From assembly GCA_017516485.1 (NCBI GenBank), contig JAFXCH010000054.1, positions 16,998 through 80,997 of the forward strand: a stretch of DNA of 64,000 nucleotides. The letters run 5' to 3'. Positions 60,699 through 64,000 of this stretch are shown here, piece after piece. Below the pieces are notes generated by a model that worked only from the letters and a program-made list of their open reading frames with translations, did not search any database and was not told the DNA's origin. This stretch comes from Clostridia bacterium. GTDB taxonomy: Bacteria > Bacillota > Clostridia > Oscillospirales > Acutalibacteraceae. Within the stretch, counting starts at the first letter, position 1. Every line of letters starts with the position of its first letter. Both the position numbers and the translations under genes were made by a program.

Positions 60699-62335
60699 TT
60701 TATCCGAAGATACAGAAGAATCACCTTGACGGCAACACTGTAAACATCAACAGTGTCAAAGTCAGCGGTGATTATAAAGAAAAGGCAGACAATATATTAG
60801 GCTCATACGGAATTGATACCAACGGAGAATATGCCGTTGAAATAAAAACAAGCGATACAAGAAAGACAACTTATATAGAAGAGCTTTCGGCTTTGAGCAG
60901 TGAAAAATATTTCATTACGGTTACATCTGAAAAGGCTGTAATTGAAGCTGCAACAAAACGAGGTGTATTCAGAGCAGCACATACGCTTGCAAAGCTGATA
61001 AGCAAGGGTGAGCTTAAAGTAGGTAATATTGAAGACTACCCGATGTTCAGAAAGCGCGGATACATCGAGGGATTTTACGGCGAAACATGGGAGCGCAACT
61101 GCCGGATTTCCGTAATGGAGCTTATGGCAAGCTACGGAATGAACACATTCTACTACGCACCTAAAGACGATATCTATCATCGTGAAAAATGGCGTGAGCC
61201 CTACCCCGAAAAAGAGCTGAATGAACTGAAAGAGTTGTTTGAAATTGCTACCGAAAATGAACTTGATTTCCACTGGTGCATAGGTCCCGGTCTCACCTAC
61301 TGCTATACATCTGACTCGGATTTTGAAAAGCTGATAGATAAATTTAAAAACGTTTACTCAATAGGCGTAAGAGGCTTCGGTCTGCTGCTTGACGATATTC
61401 CGAACGAGTTTCAATATGAAGACGACGCCAAAGCATTTGACGGCATTGTTGATGCACATATTGACCTTATAAACCGCACCCATGCCGCACTCAAGGAGTT
61501 TGACAGCTCAATAACAATGACTGTCTGCCCTACTCAGTATCACGGTGATGAAACCGAGTACTACATAACAAAATTCGGCAACGGTATACCTGCCGACGTA
61601 AGCTTATTCTGGACAGGTGCCGAAATATGTTCACGCATACAAACTTCAAGAGAAGCAGACGGATTCCTCAGAAGCACAAGCCATAAGCCGCTTTACTGGG
61701 ACAACTACCCCGTAAACGACTGCGAAATGTTTCAGGAGATGCATCTCGGCCCGATTATCGGAAGAGATGCTGACCTTTACAAGCACAGCGAGGGTCTTAT
61801 TTCAAACGTTATGGAATATGCTGAGTGCTCCAAGATACCGTTGCTGACTATAGCAGATTACCTTTGGAATCCCGTAAGCTACAACAGTGAAGAGTCAATC
61901 AAAAACGCTCACAGCGTAATTCTTGGCGACAAGGCTGAGCTTTTCGGCTACATTGCCGACCATCTTGCAGTATCCTGCGTATCAAGGCACGCAAGCGTAA
62001 ATATGAGCGATAAGCTTTCGCACATAGGATTCCTGATGTCAACAGGAAGAGCTGCAGAAGCCGCCAAGGAATTTGCAGATTTCAACGCAAAGAACAGAGA
62101 ATGCCTTGAAATGCTCAAAGACACAAGCGTACCGATGTTTGCAGAAATGCAGAAATGGGTAGATAAGTTTGCGATGTGCTGTGACCTGCTTGATGCAGTG
62201 CTCGCAACCTGTGTATACCCTACCGACGAAAACAAGTCAACGCTTGCAGACCTGCTTGAAAGATACAACCGCGATGCCGTTGTAATGACGGGATTCTGCC
62301 TGCGTGAAGCGGCAGAAAAAGCACTAAGACTATAA
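60695..62335 (+). CDS. GH84 beta-N-acetylglucosaminidase (O-GlcNAcase/hyaluronidase-like)
   Basis: This 546-residue protein has an N-terminal GH84-associated domain followed by the catalytic barrel: RGYIEGFYGETWER near 121-134, the acid pair LLLDDIPNEF (Asp233, Asp234) used in substrate-assisted catalysis, and GPGLTYCYTSDSDFEK. Eukaryotic relatives are O-GlcNAcase; bacterial ones cleave terminal GlcNAc from host glycans. The TTG start overlaps the SIS gene by 4 bases; AGGAG lies 10 bases upstream. There is no signal peptide, so it acts on internalised substrates unless secreted by another route. Confidence 0.85.
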   Translation: MIYPKIQKNHLDGNTVNINSVKVSGDYKEKADNILGSYGIDTNGEYAVEIKTSDTRKTTYIEELSALSSEKYFITVTSEKAVIEAATKRGVFRAAHTLAKLISKGELKVGNIEDYPMFRKRGYIEGFYGETWERNCRISVMELMASYGMNTFYYAPKDDIYHREKWREPYPEKELNELKELFEIATENELDFHWCIGPGLTYCYTSDSDFEKLIDKFKNVYSIGVRGFGLLLDDIPNEFQYEDDAKAFDGIVDAHIDLINRTHAALKEFDSSITMTVCPTQYHGDETEYYITKFGNGIPADVSLFWTGAEICSRIQTSREADGFLRSTSHKPLYWDNYPVNDCEMFQEMHLGPIIGRDADLYKHSEGLISNVMEYAECSKIPLLTIADYLWNPVSYNSEESIKNAHSVILGDKAELFGYIADHLAVSCVSRHASVNMSDKLSHIGFLMSTGRAAEAAKEFADFNAKNRECLEMLKDTSVPMFAEMQKWVDKFAMCCDLLDAVLATCVYPTDENKSTLADLLERYNRDAVVMTGFCLREAAEKALRL

Positions 62336-62342
62336 AATGAAC

Positions 62343-62380
62343 AAAACGGCTTACACTGCACAGTGCGAGCCGTTTTAATA
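62343..62380 (+). terminator. terminator of the ceramidase-like/GH84 operon
   Basis: AAAACGGCT (62343-62351) pairs with AGCCGTTTT (62368-62376), with an inner ACTGC/GTGC stem, followed by AATATT. Confidence 0.65.
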
Positions 62381-62511
62381 TTAATTTTGAAATAATACTT
62401 GATTTATTTCATGATGTATGGTATTATACAATCCGTTCAAAGAAAAAATCTTCACTTTTATTCAGTGTACTCACTTATTCACTCTTCACTTTTACTTATT
62501 ACTTCAAATAT

Positions 62512-62587
<76 letters not shown>

Positions 62588-62632
62588 GAAAAAGAAAAGA
62601 CACGCGGAATGCGTGTCTTTTCTTTTTCAACG
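62588..62632 (+). terminator. terminator of tRNA-Ala
   Basis: An 18-bp stem (62588-62605 / 62611-62628) with a 5-base loop and a T-rich right arm begins right after the CCA end. Confidence 0.85.
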
Positions 62633-62738
62633 AAATTTGGCTTCGCCAAATGAAATGGCTTCGCTATGAAATATCTGCTTCGCAAATGTTAAAATGCGAG
62701 TTTTATTTCAAATTTTGCCAACGGCAAAATATTTCATT
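62633..62738. repeat. tandem small hairpins with ATGAAAT spacers
   Basis: Hairpins such as TTTGGCTTCGCCAAA, ATGGCTTCGCTAT, TGCTTCGCA and TTTTGCCAACGGCAAAA follow one another, separated by (A)TGAAAT-like spacers. This is a recognisable short-repeat style of gut Clostridia. It lies between the tRNA terminator and the Pr6Pr gene. Confidence 0.65.
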
Positions 62739-62848
62739 ACACACAAAATCGCAACACTTTTAATGTAACTAAAAGCAAATATTTGTTGAAATCACAGTGT
62801 GACTGTGATAAAATAACTACCAAAACATCGAAAGAAGCTGTGTATTTT

Positions 62849-63637
62849 ATGTTAAAACAAAAATCTTTGGTTGAAAGAAAAGGCTTTGCGTGCTTTGTAC
62901 TTCTTTTTGGTCTGGTGGGCTTGCTACTGATGGCGCACCACATATTCAGCTACGAGAATGTTCTAAGACCGTTTATGGATTACCTGATTGAGAACAAGGT
63001 AATTACCAATGACGTAAGCGGTTTGACTTTTCTCAGGATGTTTACAAACGAATCCAATATTATGGTAAACATCTACCTTATTTTGTTTGCGTTGGGTGTT
63101 TTCGGCAGCAACAGATTATATAAATTCACACATAACGAGCTGCTGAGAGGTGCTATTACGCTCAATATAGCGGTTACGGGAATTATCTATTTTGCCGTAC
63201 TGCTTCCGAGCAGTTCATCTTTTCCGCTCCAAGTCAACGGAGTAAGCACAGGCGGTATGTGGTTTTCAAATGTAGTCAACACGTGGAATCACCTTATAAC
63301 CCCCGTTTTATTTACAGTGTTCTGGTTTTTTCCGGTTGAATTGAAAAAGGTTAATGTTATTAAAAACGCTTTATTATTCCTTATCTTTCCTATCTGTTAC
63401 TTTGTGATGTGTATAGTCTGGGGCGGTATAGACGGATTTTATCCTTATCCTTTTCTCAACGGCAGACAGATGTGGGAATTTATTCCCGGTCTGAAGGGAA
63501 CACCCTATAATCCTGTGATAGGTGTATGTCTTCTGGCGGCGGTTGTGATTATTCTTTCTGCAGTGTTCTTTGGGGTCGGATGCGGACTCAACGCGATTCA
63601 TAACTCGATTGTCAACAGAAAGAAAACTGAAGCTTAA
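62849..63637 (+). CDS. Pr6Pr/FAR-17a-like membrane protein
   Basis: This 262-residue protein has about six membrane helices, and WNHLITPVLFTVFWFFPVE resembles the His/Pro motif of the Pr6Pr/AIG1-like group. Function in bacteria is unknown. The upstream GAAAGAAG is a weak RBS for the ATG at 62849. The gene lies between an intact tRNA-Ala and a truncated second tRNA-Ala, which may mark an inserted segment, though it has no integrase. Confidence 0.65.
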   Translation: MLKQKSLVERKGFACFVLLFGLVGLLLMAHHIFSYENVLRPFMDYLIENKVITNDVSGLTFLRMFTNESNIMVNIYLILFALGVFGSNRLYKFTHNELLRGAITLNIAVTGIIYFAVLLPSSSSFPLQVNGVSTGGMWFSNVVNTWNHLITPVLFTVFWFFPVELKKVNVIKNALLFLIFPICYFVMCIVWGGIDGFYPYPFLNGRQMWEFIPGLKGTPYNPVIGVCLLAAVVIILSAVFFGVGCGLNAIHNSIVNRKKTEA

Positions 63638-63712
63638 TTCCTTTTGGAAAGAAGACAGGGGAAGAAGAAATAAGACAGGAGACGGTTCTCTGTCTATCAA
63701 AAAATAAAACTT

Positions 63713-63747
63713 AACGCATCCCTGAATAAATAGGGGTGCGTTTTTGC
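63713..63747 (+). terminator. terminator after the Pr6Pr-like gene
   Basis: AACGCATCCCT (63713-63723) pairs with AGGGGTGCGTT (63732-63742) with one wobble, followed by TTT. A second small hairpin (ACAGGAGACGGTTCTCTGT) lies upstream near 63675. No other gene is evident in 63638-63754. Confidence 0.7.
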
Positions 63748-63754
63748 GTGTATC

Positions 63755-63813
<59 letters not shown>

Positions 63814-63838
63814 TCGGACACTAAGTAATATTTTTTTG

Positions 63839-63862
63839 CCCACTTTCAGAGTGGGTATTTTT
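63839..63862 (+). terminator. terminator after the tRNA fragment
   Basis: CCCACT/AGTGGG stem with TTCAG loop, then TATTTTTG. It is consistent with the end of a former tRNA transcription unit. Confidence 0.6.
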
Positions 63863-63888
63863 GTTTGATTTAGTTACTTTTATATTTG

Positions 63889-63917
63889 TTGAAATATCTA
63901 AATACATATGTTATAAT
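63889..63917 (+). promoter_or_regulatory. promoter for the last gene
   Basis: TTGAAA, 17 bases, TATAAT. The start codon at 63947 is 30 bases downstream. Confidence 0.65.
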
Positions 63918-63946
63918 TTGAAAAATAATTTTTATGGATGTGTATT

Positions 63947-64000
63947 ATGAGAAAGAAAATATACAGTATTATTGAGCCTATTGGCAACGAAAATAAATTA
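63947..64000 (+). CDS. partial protein at window edge (18 residues visible)
   Basis: The frame reads MRKKIYSIIEPIGNENKL and runs off the edge. The opening resembles the N-terminus of small voltage-gated-like ion transport proteins (IIEP...NKL), but this is too short to be certain. GGATG lies upstream of the ATG. Confidence 0.4.
   Translation, partial: MRKKIYSIIEPIGNENKL

Overview
The window looks like a chromosome segment of an anaerobic, endospore-forming gut Clostridia, most likely an uncultured Oscillospiraceae/Ruminococcaceae-type bacterium. Signs are moderate-to-low GC, strong Shine-Dalgarno sites with occasional TTG starts, an intact pro-SigK gene, a YlmC/YmxH sporulation protein, a dockerin-bearing secreted protein with InlB-type repeats, many glycan-active genes, and short interspersed palindromic repeats typical of gut Firmicutes. 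No phage, CRISPR array or rRNA is visible.

Layout. 1-1087 (minus): start of an ABC exporter (permease fragment plus ATPase). 1498-5384 (plus): metallophosphoesterase, FkbM-type methyltransferase, HAD phosphatase and a PanE-like reductase. 5431-7183: a small ribbon-helix-helix regulator divergent from a membrane-anchored Thr-rich protein, a basic 66-residue protein, and a REP-associated (RAYT) transposase with two palindromes read in frame inside it. 7204-10822 (minus): heterodimeric ABC exporter. 10958-13070: alpha/beta hydrolase, YfcE-like phosphodiesterase, DUF2812-like protein. 13347-14599 (minus): ECF sigma/anti-sigma pair. 14707-17736 (minus): GH38 alpha-mannosidase interrupted by one in-frame TAG. 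18774-24111 (plus): purE-purF-purM-purN-purH operon behind a leader with a possible leader peptide and hairpin. 24426-30125 (minus): small membrane and secreted proteins, including three tandem paralogues. 30148-42876 (minus): PEP-utilising enzyme, SDR/epimerase with an extra zinc-finger-like tail, Sfp-type phosphopantetheinyl transferase, and two very large secreted proteins. 43219-49167: a tiny secreted amphipathic peptide, a GPH symporter, sigK, a YfcC-type transporter and an FAD oxidoreductase. 49216-62335: secreted PHP-domain protein, second GPH symporter, domain-permuted GH3, an N/Q-rich 26-residue ORF and a GNAT gene with an in-frame TAG (minus), facing a plus operon of two neutral-ceramidase-like proteins, a GlcNAc-kinase-like protein, a SIS-domain protein and GH84. 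The end holds a tRNA-Ala, a Pr6Pr-like membrane protein, a truncated second tRNA-Ala and the start of another gene.

The most notable points are: (1) 53 genes with a visible stop end in TAA or TGA and none in TAG, while the only two interrupted genes (GH38 and GNAT) each carry a single in-frame TAG with the correct frame intact on both sides, which raises the possibility that UAG is translated here; (2) GH84 and a GNAT resembling the pseudo-acetyltransferase half of eukaryotic O-GlcNAcase sit about 5 kb apart as separate genes; (3) GH3, ceramidase-like proteins and GPH symporters together suggest glycolipid or glycoconjugate salvage; (4) a stand-alone secreted amphipathic peptide resembles hydrophobic tails on several larger secreted proteins. 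Products were assigned by reading motifs, without database searches.
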